Of a DNA stretch of 64,000 bases, positions 11,881 through 23,539 are shown one piece after another. The DNA comes from Blastomussa wellsi. Lineage: Eukaryota; Cnidaria; Anthozoa; Scleractinia; Plerogyridae. Numbering within the stretch: the first letter of the stretch is position 1; each line of letters begins with the position of its first letter. The position numbers and the translations under genes are program-made. The stretch lies in assembly GCA_947652115.1 (NCBI GenBank), contig OX393569.1, forward strand, positions 3,295,080 to 3,359,079, given 5' to 3'. The notes under the pieces are model-generated. The model saw nothing but the letters and a program-made list of their open reading frames with translations. It did no database searches and was not told where the DNA came from.

Positions 11881-12471
11881 GTCTGTTTATTTGTTAAGAC
11901 TTTCAAAGTAACTGAGTGTGTGACATATCTTACATAGCATTCATGCAAATTCTATCAATGTGAAAATTAATTTAACAAAAAAACGCATTGTTATCAAAGG
12001 TAAACTGACAGAGATCACAGCCTTTTAATAAGAAACAAAGGGACATGACAGTAATTTTAGAACAAAACATACTTCTGTGTATGTTTCCCCATGAACTTTT
12101 TAGCCCCAGGCTAAAAGCAAGCAGTGTTCCCGAAGTCAAATACATCAGCTCTTGGAAAGTGAGAATCGAGCTTTGAAAGGCCATGGTAAACATAACTTGA
12201 AAATCTTACGAGGTTTATCTTTATATATTCAATAAAATTTACAGCCAAAGCAAGCTGTGCTGCTGAAGTGTAAATCAGCTCTCAGATAGTGAGATAAGCC
12301 AGGGTTAAGAGTAAACAGTCATTATACTGGTTTGTCCTTTGACAAAAAAAAAACAAAGAAGCTAATTAAAAACAATATTTATTCGACAGCTTCCCAGAGT
12401 TGTTTGGTTTTTTTTTCAATCATTTTCCTATTGCACTCTTCATTTGCCAAGTTACTGTGAAACTCAGAAAT

Positions 12472-12645
12472 CCATGAACAACAGAAATTTTATGAAATGT
12501 TATTTTGTTTCATTTACTTTCAAGGGAAAAGCCAATCGGCTGTGAGAAAACTAAACCACATGAAAAACAGCAACAGTAGTTAGTTTGTGGTTTTGAGGTT
12601 TGCTAATGTGTCCTGAACTTTACTGTGATTGGTCACTATACAATC
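12472..12645 (-). mobile_element. MITE-like element, family B copy 1
   Basis: Matches, in reverse orientation, the element at 20788-20973: shared blocks GTGAGAAAACTAAACC, TTAGTTTGTGGTTTTGAGGT, GTGTCCTGAACTTT and GTGATTGGTCACT. This copy's ends are degraded (TCCATGAACAACAGAAAT). No coding. Confidence 0.65.
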
Positions 12646-12908
12646 AACATTCCTAAACTATTTCAAGTGCTCACGATTTTCTGATATTGACAGTAACAAT
12701 GGCCAGTAAAACAATGCCTGGAAACTTACTTACATTCAGATTCAAAACCTTTACACTTAAAACGTAAAACTGAACTCCTCAACATCTTGGTTACAAAGCA
12801 ATGTCTATTTTTGGGTTACATCAGTTTTAAGGATCTCTTAAAACACAAGTATAAACTTTGATCAGTACAAAACTTAATAATTGTACAAAACTTTGTCTGA
12901 CAAGTTTA

Positions 12909-13732
12909 CTATTCTGTAGATTCCTTGGGTGGCCATTTTCCCGCCTTGATGAGCTTTTCTTTGTGCCTCTTTATCTTTTGAACTCTTGTATACTGTCAGA
13001 AACAAAACACCATATCACTTAGAAAACACTATGGATCTTGTAATGTAACAGCTTTTCAAGGCAATGGTGGGCTGAGCAAAGTGAGGGTCAAGTGTGGTTC
13101 CTGAGCATTTTTTGCTTATAAGGGAATTCTGGAGGTTTAATTAATGACTGGAAAGGAACTGCAGAAACCTTACCTGGTACAAGTAAAGATAAGGTGAAGT
13201 CTCGAGCCTAGTGGCCAATCAGGCCAGAGCTTATCACAGTTTCGATAACATAAAGGGACTCAAGGGAATTTCTACTCATGCAGGCTAGTCTATTGGAGGG
13301 GTCAGACTCCTGCCATCCCCTGCGTGTGTGTGTTGGGGGGGGGGGGGGGAGTTGCAGATAAAAATTGGATGTCCCAGTTTTGTCAATCAGAGCCGTGGAA
13401 GAATGCATGCAGGGAGGACACACTGCATGACCTGGATTGGGACACCACTTGCTAGAGGAAATTACCAACCTTTCCCCCACCACACCGTGGCATTTCAATT
13501 GGGGGGGGGGGTAGGGGGGGTAGGGTGTTTGTGTGATTGATCTGATCGCCTAAAGCCGACTCAACTTTAAGCTTACCAGTTTTTTATGGTGCAAACATTC
13601 AAGGTAATCTTCTCTGTAGTTTTGACATTGTACCCACTGGTCATTACGGCCAACCCGTAACACACACGCGAAAAAGTCGTCCCAAAGCGGAGAACATCTC
13701 GGTTTATTTCCGTGGAGTCCTGGCCCAAACAT
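12909..13732 (-). CDS. NDUFS5: NADH dehydrogenase iron-sulfur protein 5 (complex I 15 kDa subunit)
   Basis: Two exons, 13732-13577 (ATG, 52 codons) and 12992-12909 (27 codons plus TAG), join in phase 0 with a GTAAGC donor and a CAG acceptor. The 79-residue product has the twin CX9C motif of intermembrane-space proteins: C13/C23 and C36/C46. The 12-residue spacing between the two pairs is the same as in NDUFS5. The tail KEKLIKAGKWPP also matches the family. NDUFS5 is an accessory subunit on the intermembrane-space side of complex I, imported and oxidised by the MIA40 pathway. Vertebrate forms are about 106 residues, so a further 5' coding exon is possible, although the ATG at 13732 opens directly into the CHCH region. 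Its promoter is shared head to head with RRM2. Confidence 0.85.
13215..13300 (-). mobile_element. SINE S1 3' fragment (inverted)
   Basis: CAGGCCAGAGCTTATCACAG, then TTTCGATAACATAAAG, AATTTCTACTC and GGCTAGTC resemble the inverted 3' half of the SINE at 59206-59330. It lies in the NDUFS5 intron, next to a run of about 16 G (13334-13350) that could itself form unusual structure. Confidence 0.4.
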
Positions 13733-14207
13733 CCTCTTAGAAGGACTGAAAAATGAAACAGTAGCAATTGAAGCTACCCTTTAACTGTTCATTAGGGCTG
13801 ACAAGGAAAAACTTATCGGTATATTTAGAGAATAACGTAAAACACATACCACTGCTTGTTGAAAATGGCGTTTGGAAATACGGGGACTTCACAATGAGTA
13901 TCCGCTGAATTTCTCACGCGGGCGCTAAAACTCGGAGTGGCGCCACTTTTCTTTTTGCTTGCCGCTTTTGTTTTCCAAATATGGTTCTGTGCGTCGTCGC
14001 AAACATTCCCGCGAACAAAACCAGCCAATAATAAACAGAAATTCCTTCGTAACCAGTTCGCTGATTGGTTGTTCTTTATTTCCGCGCGCAAATTCAAGTT
14101 TGAGTCGCGTCCTTTGCTGATCAGTCCTTCCTCAGCCTCTTTGTACGTTGCATCTCTTTGCACTTTTATCTTTATTCTTTTACTAGACAGTATCTCCGTA
14201 GTTCATC
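13733..14207. promoter_or_regulatory. Bidirectional promoter region, NDUFS5 / RRM2
   Basis: There are 475 bases between the two divergent start codons. E2F-like sites are visible: TTCCCGCGAA at 14006-14015 and TTTCCGCGCGCAAA at 14079-14092 (its inverse contains TTTGCGCG). CCAAT boxes occur at 14024-14028 (CCAAT) and 14064-14068 (ATTGG). RRM2 genes are known S-phase E2F targets, which fits the motifs. Whether NDUFS5 shares that control is inference. Confidence 0.5.
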
Positions 14208-17200
14208 ATGCTTGGTGTAGGCAACTATATAATCAAGAGCGACGACATTGGCAAGCTCTCGAAAGCCGTCAAGGACGTCAGTTTTAGCGAGAAAGACCTC
14301 AATTCCAATGAGAAGTACGACGAGGTAAGACAAAGCGTTATTCGTAACGATATCTTCGATTTCGGCGGGAGAAAAAATTTTCTTCGCAAGCTAGTTCCCG
14401 TTTATACGTCCGCAGGCTATAAAACAGCGCCGCCTTGATAATTTGTTGATTAGCTCGTTGTTTCATTTTAATACGGAAATCTTTATTTTCTGTCCTAAAT
14501 AACCGTTGTGGCAAATCTACCAACACATCGTGCATCAAGGAGATGAGAACTGTTCAGTTTGAATAGATTTCGCATCACAAAATGGGTGTTTATGTGTCTG
14601 AATGTTTGATACTCTGTTTTTGAAGGTTTCCAGAGCTGGTAGAGTATTCTAATCATTTGTTTTTGAACTACGCTCTGGCAAATTAAAAGCACGCAACAGC
14701 GCGAACAAAATTCAGCCATGTTCGTTTCAACCCAACGTTATTGGCGGTAAAATGGGTACGCGGAAAATTTTTATATTCCTCCACTGTTTCTTATCTGCCT
14801 CGGTCGGGATCAAACGATATCTCGACTGTGTTTTAGTTTGTAATTTTATTTAATTATTTCAGCATCGTGGACCAGAGAAGCCGGCTTACAGAGAGAAGTC
14901 GAAGTTTAACACCGAAGATGAACCGCTTCTCCGTGAAAATCCACACCGATTTGTCCTTCTTCCCATACAGTATAAAGATATTTGGCAAATGTACAAAAAG
15001 GCTGAAGGTAAGAAGACGAAACGACTAAATCTTTTTCTGCTGTGAAGCTCCACGAATTCATAAGTTACATGACATTTCATCCAGGCAGTTGCATAACTGT
15101 TCGTCCAAGCACGCGTGGTTGATTTCATTGTATTTTTTGGTGGGGGGAGGACAAGTCGTGCCAATGTCCAGGAGATTTAATCATGATATTTAAAACAGAA
15201 AACTGAAGTAAGATTTTGGTAAAGAAAGTTATATGGCCAAATTCGATGACTGATACATGTAAGTAAACAAGTTTACTAGCATTTTTGTTAACATTGTTTT
15301 TCTTGTTTTTGTAGCATCCTTCTGGACAGCAGAGGAGGTAGATCTTTCCAAAGATAAGGATGACTGGGCTGGTCTTTCGGTAAGGTTTTTATCACCCTGT
15401 TTGTTTTGCACAATATGCTTCCAGAGAACTGGACCACAGTATGCACTGGTATCCAAATATGGAACCTGGCTAGATCGTCCTGTGAAAGGCCAGAAATCTG
15501 CCTGTGTGTTGTCTCCTGACCTATTCAAGACTGGATGGCGTACCTTGACAATTTACACATGGAAAGCTAACCTGGCATTCTTTTTTTCTTTGATTTGTTG
15601 AATCACTAGGATAATGAAAGATACTTCATCAAACATGTCCTTGCCTTCTTTGCGGCTAGCGATGGCATTGTGAATGAAAACTTGGTGGAGTGTTTTAGCC
15701 AAGAAGTCCAGGTCCCAGAGGCAAGATGTTTCTATGGTTTCCAAATTGCAATTGAGGTAAGACCTCCTTACAAACACGCATAATTGAATTTATAAAATGT
15801 TATGTTGAGGAAACTGCAAGAAAAATTAATTTGGATAATTAAAAATCACACTTAAAGGTTGCAAATATTATTTTCCGCATGAAACAAAGTATGCCACAGT
15901 CACCATTTTGATTGGACACAACAGTAGTGATATCAGATTTTCAGAGCTCCTTGATGAAGTGTTGTCAACCGACAACATTGGCTAAGCATTGGACACTGAC
16001 AAATTTTGGTCTGTCACTGACTGATGTCTGACTGTTGACTGTGGCCTTCCCTTATCATGAAGGGTCAAAGGGCCATAACCTGCAACACATGTTATGGCTG
16101 AGTTCACCTGACATTACAGGTTAAGGTGTTCATTGGTGTCACATTCTTCTTGCATACATGTCACTGTTGAGGGCGATAACAACAATGTAATGGTTGCTTG
16201 AAAACTTATTGACCATTTCCTGAGAGTAAAAGTTCTTTTTCCCTTTCAGAACATCCACTCTGAAATGTACAGTCTGTTGATTGAAACCTACATTGAAGAC
16301 TCTGCTGAAAAGTAAGCTGTGCTTTTTTTGTCCATATAATTAAGGGGAGCAGAGATGGTGCAGCGGTTAGAGTGCTTGCCTCCCACCAATGTTGCCTGGG
16401 ATCGATTCCTGGACCTGGCGTCATATGTGGGTTGAGTTCATTGTTGGTTCTCCTAGCTCCAAGGGTTTTTCTCCGGTTTTCCTCCCTCTGCAAAAACCAA
16501 CACTTCTAAATTCCAATTCGATTGGGAATTTGGGGGCCACAGGTTTGTTAGTCAAAAGACTATTATGCACTCCCTTGTTGAACAAAGATGATTTATTTAA
16601 TTTCTTTCTTGTTTGACAAGAATAGGGTTAAACTTTGAGACTGAATTTGCTTCCTCTGTTTTTAGGCAACGACTATTCAATGCAATTGAGACAATGCCTT
16701 GTGTCATGAAGAAGGCACAGTGGGCCTTAAACTGGATTAACCCTGAAAGAGTAAGTTGCTTTCTAAGTATAAACTTTCCTTCAATTTGTTCTGGAAGTTG
16801 TCATAAGTTGTGGTACATGTATGTGCAACTTTGCCAACAGTCATGGTGCTCTTCAATTAACAGGCATCTTATGGTGAGAGGATAGTCGCCTTTGCTGCTG
16901 TGGAAGGAATCTTTTTCTCTGGTTCCTTTGCTGCCATCTTCTGGCTGAAAAAGAGAGGAAAGATGCCAGGACTTACATTCTCAAATGAGCTCATCAGTCG
17001 TGATGAAGTATGACAATTTTTATTTATTTTAAAATTGTTTACTAAAATAATATTAAAAAATAACAAATTCCTAAGGAATTAATTTCCACTCAGCATTGCC
17101 AACTTGAATAGCAGGCATATTTTGATAGGATCCATTACAACAGTGATACCTGGAGTGAGATAAAATAGTTTTAATGTGTGACGGTGTCGGTTAGTGGGTT

Positions 17201-18704
17201 GCTTGAGGGGTGGTTCCCACTTCCAGCGTTGCCATGAATACCTCCTCTCTGCTGCTTGCTTTTGGCCCCCACTATCCTTTAAGGCACCAGCTCCCAAGCT
17301 CGTCATTAGCGATGAGTTTAATGGGAGACTAATAAAAGACAAACTGCTTAGACAAAAGCAGAAGGAAAAAACTGGGATTTATCTGAGTTGTGTTCCTTCC
17401 CTATATCAGGGTCTTCATTGTGACTTTGCTTGCTTGATGTTCTCGTATCTGGTCAACAAGCCATCAGAGGAACAGATCAAAGGAATTATCAAGGATGCTG
17501 TGGTTATTGAACAAGAGTTTCTCACAGAAGCCCTCCCAGTTAAACTCATTGGCATGAACCACAAACTGATGAAAGAGTACATTGAATTTGTTGCTGACAG
17601 ACTTTTGGTGGCCCTCAACTGCTCAAAGGTAAGTAATAATAACAACTGGAAAAAAATGGTAATCCTGTTAGTAAGAAACCGTCCCAGATTTTTCCAACTA
17701 ATGAAAATTGGAAATCTTCAATATCCCTGATCACCAGGGATGGTTGGTGATCATTCCCGACAAACTGAAATATCCACTGTCGGGGACATTTACAATGGTT
17801 TTAACTTGGTGCCAGTCCCAAATTTAAATGTTGAGAGAATTGCAGAACGTCTGGCGTATCTCCGATATATCAGTAAAATCTGGGACAGTCAGGAAACAGT
17901 GACATCCCCGACCGTCTGGGATTTTTCTGACATATCAAAACCAGGCTTTAAGCTGGTAGAATTCTGCAGCACATCTGCAAAGGGAAACAAATTGGTTCAA
18001 GAAAGTAGGGGTTTAAGAAATCAAAGATACATTTTGTAACTCCTTTTAAGCTACCACCCCTCCCCCTTAAGAAACATCACTCCATGTCACAAAGTCCTAT
18101 GATTTATTCATGCCTTGGAAGTTAAAGGGCCACAGTCACCATGAATAAAGTCAACTTTGGTGATGTATAAAATTGCCTCCAAATCAAAGGAAACCTTGAA
18201 ATAGTAGTTTACTAAGGTAGAAAAACAGTAAAGATGCACCAATAAACTAAGAAGAATCAAGTATGGCTTGGAATGAGGAAGTTTGAGAAGGATGGCAATT
18301 GACAAATTTGAAAAACTTAGTTTAAACTTATCAGACTCTCATCTGTCACCGAGCTCCTTTAACTCAAGACTGTTGGAATTACCAGATGATATTAATAGCG
18401 CTGCACACTATTAATAAAAATAGATTTGTCCCATGAGACCCCTGCACATTCAGACAAACATTGCGTTCTGTGAAAGACAAATGTATGAGCAAAACCCTCA
18501 GTAGTGAATGCTTCCTTTGTGCAAATATAACTTATTCTTTTCTCTTAACAGGTTTACAATATTAAAAACCCATTTGACTTCATGGAAAACATTTCTTTGG
18601 AGGGAAAGACCAACTTCTTTGAGAAGAGAGTTGGGGAATATCAAAAGGCAGGAGTGATGAGCCAACAACAGGAAAACAAATTTGCACTCGATGAAGATTT
18701 TTAA
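14208..18704 (+). CDS. RRM2: Ribonucleoside-diphosphate reductase small subunit M2
   Basis: Nine exons: 14208-14324, 14863-15007, 15315-15379, 15610-15756, 16250-16311, 16666-16750, 16864-17007, 17410-17628 and 18552-18704. All junctions are in phase, giving 378 residues. The product reduces ribonucleotides to deoxyribonucleotides together with the large subunit. The diiron ligands are intact: D127, E158, H161, E221, E255 and H258; the radical tyrosine is Y165 (in [10 protein letters not shown]). The C-terminal heptapeptide FALDEDF is the docking tail for the large subunit. The N-terminus lacks a KEN box that I can see, unlike mammalian RRM2, so mitotic degradation may differ or this may be the ancestral form before the RRM2/p53R2 split. 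Intron 5 holds a SINE (about 16346-16510). The start fits the conserved length and follows the E2F-bearing promoter. Confidence 0.95.
16346..16520 (+). mobile_element. tRNA-derived SINE, family S3
   Basis: Box A-like GATGGTGCAGCGGTTAGAG and box B-like TGGGATCGATTCCTGG are followed by ATGTGGGTTGAGTTCATTGT, TTTTTCTCCGGTTTTCCTCC and CAAAAACCAACACTTCTAAA, a body I associate with widespread cnidarian SINEs. It lies in RRM2 intron 5. Confidence 0.65.
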
Positions 18705-19088
18705 CATGCCTTTAAATGCCAAAACAAAAAAAGAGAAAAATAACCTTTCAAGTTTGAACGTTAAAAAATGCTTTTTGAAGACACATGCTTGCATAAAAGT
18801 TGTAAATAGTCATCTAACATGGATTGTATGTTTTTTTAAGAACCACATTCAAATGAATATTTTTATAATAATTAAGTTTAACAGTGTACAGAAAAAGATT
18901 TTTTCACTGATCTAATTTTCCTATATTTTTAATGACATTGTACAGTTATCTTTTTTTCACTAGTCAGGATTTACATGGCAATTAAATTATGAAACAATAT
19001 TGTTTGTTAAGATTTTTTGTTTTAACAATTTCCTTGCCCTTTGAAATTGCTATCACTGGTTATACGGCATGCATTGATTACCTGGTAA

Positions 19089-19197
19089 CAATTATTCCAC
19101 AAACATGCGTCGGATATGACATGGTAGATAGCCAACAAGGCGTTTAGTGCCGAGTTGGCTATAACCATCTCATATCCTACAAGCGCGAGTGGAAAAA
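19089..19197. mobile_element. MITE-like inverted-repeat element, family A copy 2
   Basis: Shares TCGGATATGACATGGTAGAT, GCCGAGTTGGCTATAACCAT and CTCATATCC blocks with 3659-3773, in the same orientation. Termini ATTATTCCAC and GTGGAAAA. Confidence 0.7.
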
Positions 19198-19742
19198 GGC
19201 CATTCAAAAAATTAATCCCAGTAAACTTATTTTTCAATAACTTGTTTTTCATGTTGTGTCTGAAAATCATTGGGGATTTTCCAGCTTGCATAATTTTGTT
19301 GTCAACATACATCTCTAAACAGGGATAAAGAAGATAAAAGGATATGGGTAACCATGGCTATCTTGGTATAAGGTGGATATTTGTAACCATGGTTATCCTG
19401 GCCATAATTTGGTAACCATGTTTAGATGTTAAAAAATGCATGACCAGTTCTATGGCACTTGTTTTTGCATAGGCTTTGGAGTGAGGTGTGCATTTCCCCC
19501 ACATATGGACAGAAGCCTCTCATGAAAGAGCGACATGTTTTCTCTTAGGATTGCAAAAAAATTACTAGTATTTCCATCGTGAAAGAACAAGGAATGAGAT
19601 CAGTGTGTTTCATAATGTTATTAATGAGATGTAAATAGGCATTGAAGACAGTTTTCTGCAATCTTCGACATGCTCTTCCATTTCTCGCATTCTTTCAGTT
19701 ATGGCCCATAATTTTATGAAAAGTGGGTCAGGTGATGGCCTA

Positions 19743-20374
19743 GGGACCATTCATTATTTATGGGAGGGGGGATGGGTGAGAAATTAACAAATTTTCCTTT
19801 GTTTCAATACCCCCACCCCTCCAACTTAAAATATAAAATTGTGAAGGAGGGATAAAGCAATGGACAGAAAATGGAAATAGATAATTTTCTCAAATTTCTG
19901 TAACAAAATTTTGCAAGAGCTTTTAATAAGTATGAATTATGAAGACCAAACTTTCAAATAATATGATAATTGTTACATAGTTATTACGAATATGACAAGG
20001 TTTCTGGTTAGTATGGAGTGAGAAATTGAACTGATGTCAACAGTGAGGCAAAAAGGGCCAAATTTCTAGGATCTGGGGGAATGCTCCCAGGCAAGTTTTT
20101 TAAAAATTTATGTTGTAGAGAAGCAATTTCCTTCATTCTGGGTAAGCTTTTGTTGTTTTTAAACCATCAAGTTTACTCGCCAAAATTTTTGGGGAAGCAA
20201 AACATCACTTCTTTAACAGAAGTATGGAGCTTGTTATGGTAGGCTTCTTTTATTTATTTTAAAGATGTCATTTCCCCCCCCTCCACAACAAATAAATTAT
20301 TACCCCCCTTTTTTGCAGTCCCCTCCCCCCCATTTTCTCACCCATCCCCCCTCCCATAAATAATGTACGGTCCC
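19743..20374. mobile_element. Non-autonomous element with about 40-bp terminal inverted repeats
   Basis: The left end GGGACCATTCATTATTTATG, continuing GGAGGGGGGATGGGTGAGAAA, is inverted at the right end (TTTCTCACCCATCCCCCCTCCC, CATAAATAATGTACGGTCCC, 20334-20374). The 550-base interior has no coding potential. It is probably a DNA-transposon-derived MITE inserted between RRM2 and PEX13. Confidence 0.75.
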
Positions 20375-20481
20375 CTGGATTGGACTTTAACCCTACTAAA
20401 GGACTGGGCCCCAGTTAAACGCCGCCATTTTGGAACAGAAGATTATGGCTTCGTGGCTCTGACGTTTTCCAAGTTTATGTG

Positions 20482-21234
20482 ATGTCTGCTCCACCGAAAC
20501 CTTGGGAAGGAGTAGGTATAAATGCAAGGTCGACTTCTTTCTCGTTTGATTCACCATCTCGGCTCCCGTTAGGGGCTGGCGGACCAAGACCGAATGCTCT
20601 TCGTAGCTGTTGCAATCCAAACGAAATGGATAGCTCCACCAGTTCGGGCTCAAAACCACCCCCTTTACCACCACGACCTCAGGCGCAGAGACCAAATAGC
20701 GGATTGATGTATGGTGGCTCGAGATATGGTAATTCTGCTTTGTTTTCTCCACATTGTATGTACGAAAATAGTGTTATAGTCTTTCCCGTAAAACCGTGAA
20801 CACCAGAAAAAAATTAGTGACCAATCGCAGCAAAGTTCAGGACACCCGAACAAACCTCAAAACCACAAACTAATGACCGTTGCTATTTGCGGTTTAGTTT
20901 TCTCACACCTGATTGGCTTTTTCTTTGTAACACAGTAACATTCCATAAACATTTCTGGTGTTCACGGTTTTACAGGCGAGCGTGGCCTAGTGGCCAGGGC
21001 ACTGGACATCTAATCTAGTGGTCCCGGGTTCGAGTCCTCCTCCCTGCCACTAAAACGGATTTGTCTTCGGTGGTCCCGAATTCAACTCCTCCACGCTTTG
21101 TAAATAGCCAACTGGTCTGCCTCCTGCCAGTTGGGATTTTTAACAACTTTCTGTTTCATTTACAATATTTGTTTCCTTGTTTACAGTGTCCCCAATTAGC
21201 ACAGCAGTGCTAAATACATTGACACTTAAATAAA

Positions 21235-21302
<68 letters not shown>

Positions 21303-23494
21303 TGTAAATAAGGTTATCAAAAAGATTGTTATAAAACTTGTTGCCACATCAAAGTTTTCAGTTGGGCTTACATGTACCTAACATCGGTCATCTCCTGGGG
21401 AGACCCTGGGCAAGGGTAGGAACTTTGTAGAGTTGCCTCTCAAAGTTCTTCATTTCCCCTCCTTGGTGGGGACACAGAACAATTAAAATAAATGAGAGTA
21501 CAAATTAATTAAGATCACCCAATTTATCTGACTCGCAAACAAGATTCTGTTGGCCATTTGCTCTTCTTTTTACCTAGCAACAATAAAAAGCCAGGTAAAA
21601 GTGTGCTCTTACACCCTCATACCCAAGATTTAATATTTCAAGGTTTGACAAAAAAAAAGCAGGCTGGACTGTTTCTCCTCTAAACCTTTGTACATACACT
21701 TATCGACTTGTATGACAAAATTTCGTCTGCTCTGGATCGCAAAGAGCATGCTGTCGGTGTATTTCTAGATCTTTCTAAGGCCTTTGACACTGTGAATCAC
21801 GAAATTCTTTTTGACAAACTCTATCACTACGGTATTCGCGGATTGGCGTTAGAATGGGTGAAAAGTTACTTCAATGAAAGAACTCAATTTGTTGAATACA
21901 ATAGATTGAGATCAACCCCTCATAAGATCTGCTGTGGGGTTCCGCAAGGGTCAATTCTAGGCCCGCTGTTTTTTATCTTATACATAAATGAGTTGAACAA
22001 CGCTTCAAATCTTGAATCAATCATGTTCGCAGACGACACAAATTTATTCATCTCACACAAAGACCCTGATTTGTTAATTAGTACCCTAAACTGCGAATTA
22101 ATTAAACTGTCAAATTGGTTCAGAGCAAACAGACTCTCTTTGAACTTAACTAAAACAAATTTCATGGAATTCAAACCACGACAAAAAAAAAACTTCCTCA
22201 GACTTTAATGTTGTTATTAATGAGAGAACCATTGCACAGGTCAATGAAACAATCTTTCTTGGGGTAGTTTTAGATGACAACTTAACTTGGAAGTCTCATA
22301 TATCTAGCCTAGCGGATAAAATATCTAAATCTATTGGTATAATTTTTAGATCTAGTTTTTATCTTTCAACTCCCTCTCTTCGCATGCTATACAACGCAAT
22401 GATACTTCCATACCTTAATTACTGTAATCTAGTCTGGGGATCAACTTATAAAACTAACCTTCAAAGAATCGTAATTTTGCAAAAACGTGTGATTAGGATA
22501 GTGAACAAGTCCTATTATAATGCTCATACAGAACCTATTTTTAAGAAGCTTAACTTGCTTAAATTTCAAGATATTCATTTAATGCATCTAGGTCAGTTTA
22601 TGTTCTCGTTTAAGAAGGCTATTCTCCCTCGAAAATTTGAGAACATATTCGCAATCAACAACCAAATCCATTGCTACAATACAAGGCATGCAAATTCCTT
22701 TCGTCTTCCGTTATGTAGAACAAATATCCGGCAATTCTCCGTATTCTTTCAAGGTCCCAAATTCTTCAATTCTCTTTCACCTGAAATTTCGGGCACTTCA
22801 TCACTGGCATCTTTCAAAAAAAAACTTAAAGCATAAATTATTGATAACTATTAACTCTGTTTTCAAATAAGACTTGTCATAAATTATCTAATATCAGTCA
22901 TCTCGTGTTTATTGTGAGGGAACTTAAGCTTACAAGCCCCGTGGTTTTTTATTAGGTTCCCTCGCCATTTTGCTTTCCACCTTAACATATTATACTGTAG
23001 TTTTGTATTTTCATCGTTATCTGTATATTGAGCTGTTTTTTATTTATTAATCATTGTATTATAATTCTATTTTTGGCAAATCAAAAATAAATAAATACCC
23101 TTCGAATTGGACTTTTCACTTTCGGAAATGCTTTACCTGCAAGTTGTGTCCTTTCCTGACCTTGATACAATCATTTTTCATTGACAACGAACTAGGTCTA
23201 TCGTGGGATATCACCTCAAATAGAATTGCTTAATTGGCTATTTACCATACAACACCCTTGAAAAGTGCTTGATACAGCTAAAGAACATAAAAAAGTTTCT
23301 CCCTTGAACAAGCACTGCACTCCTAAACAACATCATGGAACGTGTGTACTGCGTACAGCCTCATTTCCTGGATAGAAACAAATTAATCTCTAACAAAATA
23401 ATGACACATACTGCCCATCTTAGAAAGTTCTCAAACTTGAAGAGATTTCAAGGAACTTAATATTCTTGTCTAAGGACTAAACTGATTGTATTTC

Positions 23495-23539
<45 letters not shown>

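Larger units (their letters stand above)
10074..12908. other. Intergenic, repeat-rich
   Basis: Lies between the end of the MAM/LamG gene and the convergent 3' end of NDUFS5. It holds a G-rich fold-back element (10780-10931), a possible solo LTR (11340-11880) and a MITE copy (12472-12645). Open frames here are short, lack splice-consistent neighbours and show no recognisable protein. Nothing else is supported. Confidence 0.6.
18705..20481. other. RRM2 3' flank and PEX13 upstream region
   Basis: It contains the AT-rich RRM2 3' UTR, a family A MITE (19089-19197), GTAACCATGG/GGTTATC short repeats near 19345-19420, and a 632-bp inverted-repeat element (19743-20374). The last 107 bases before the PEX13 ATG are unique-looking and must hold its core promoter. 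No protein-coding exon is supported. Confidence 0.6.

Noticed and set aside
14338..14719. Minus-strand frames in RRM2 intron 1
   Set aside because: Antisense to intron and exon 1, no domain, would conflict with the divergent promoter layout.
17194..17730. 178-codon plus-strand open frame
   Set aside because: It joins intron sequence to genuine RRM2 exon 8 (17410-17628); only the exon part is conserved.
20974..21050. tRNA gene
   Set aside because: Box A and box B are present but the acceptor and anticodon stems do not form and a SINE body with ATT tail follows.
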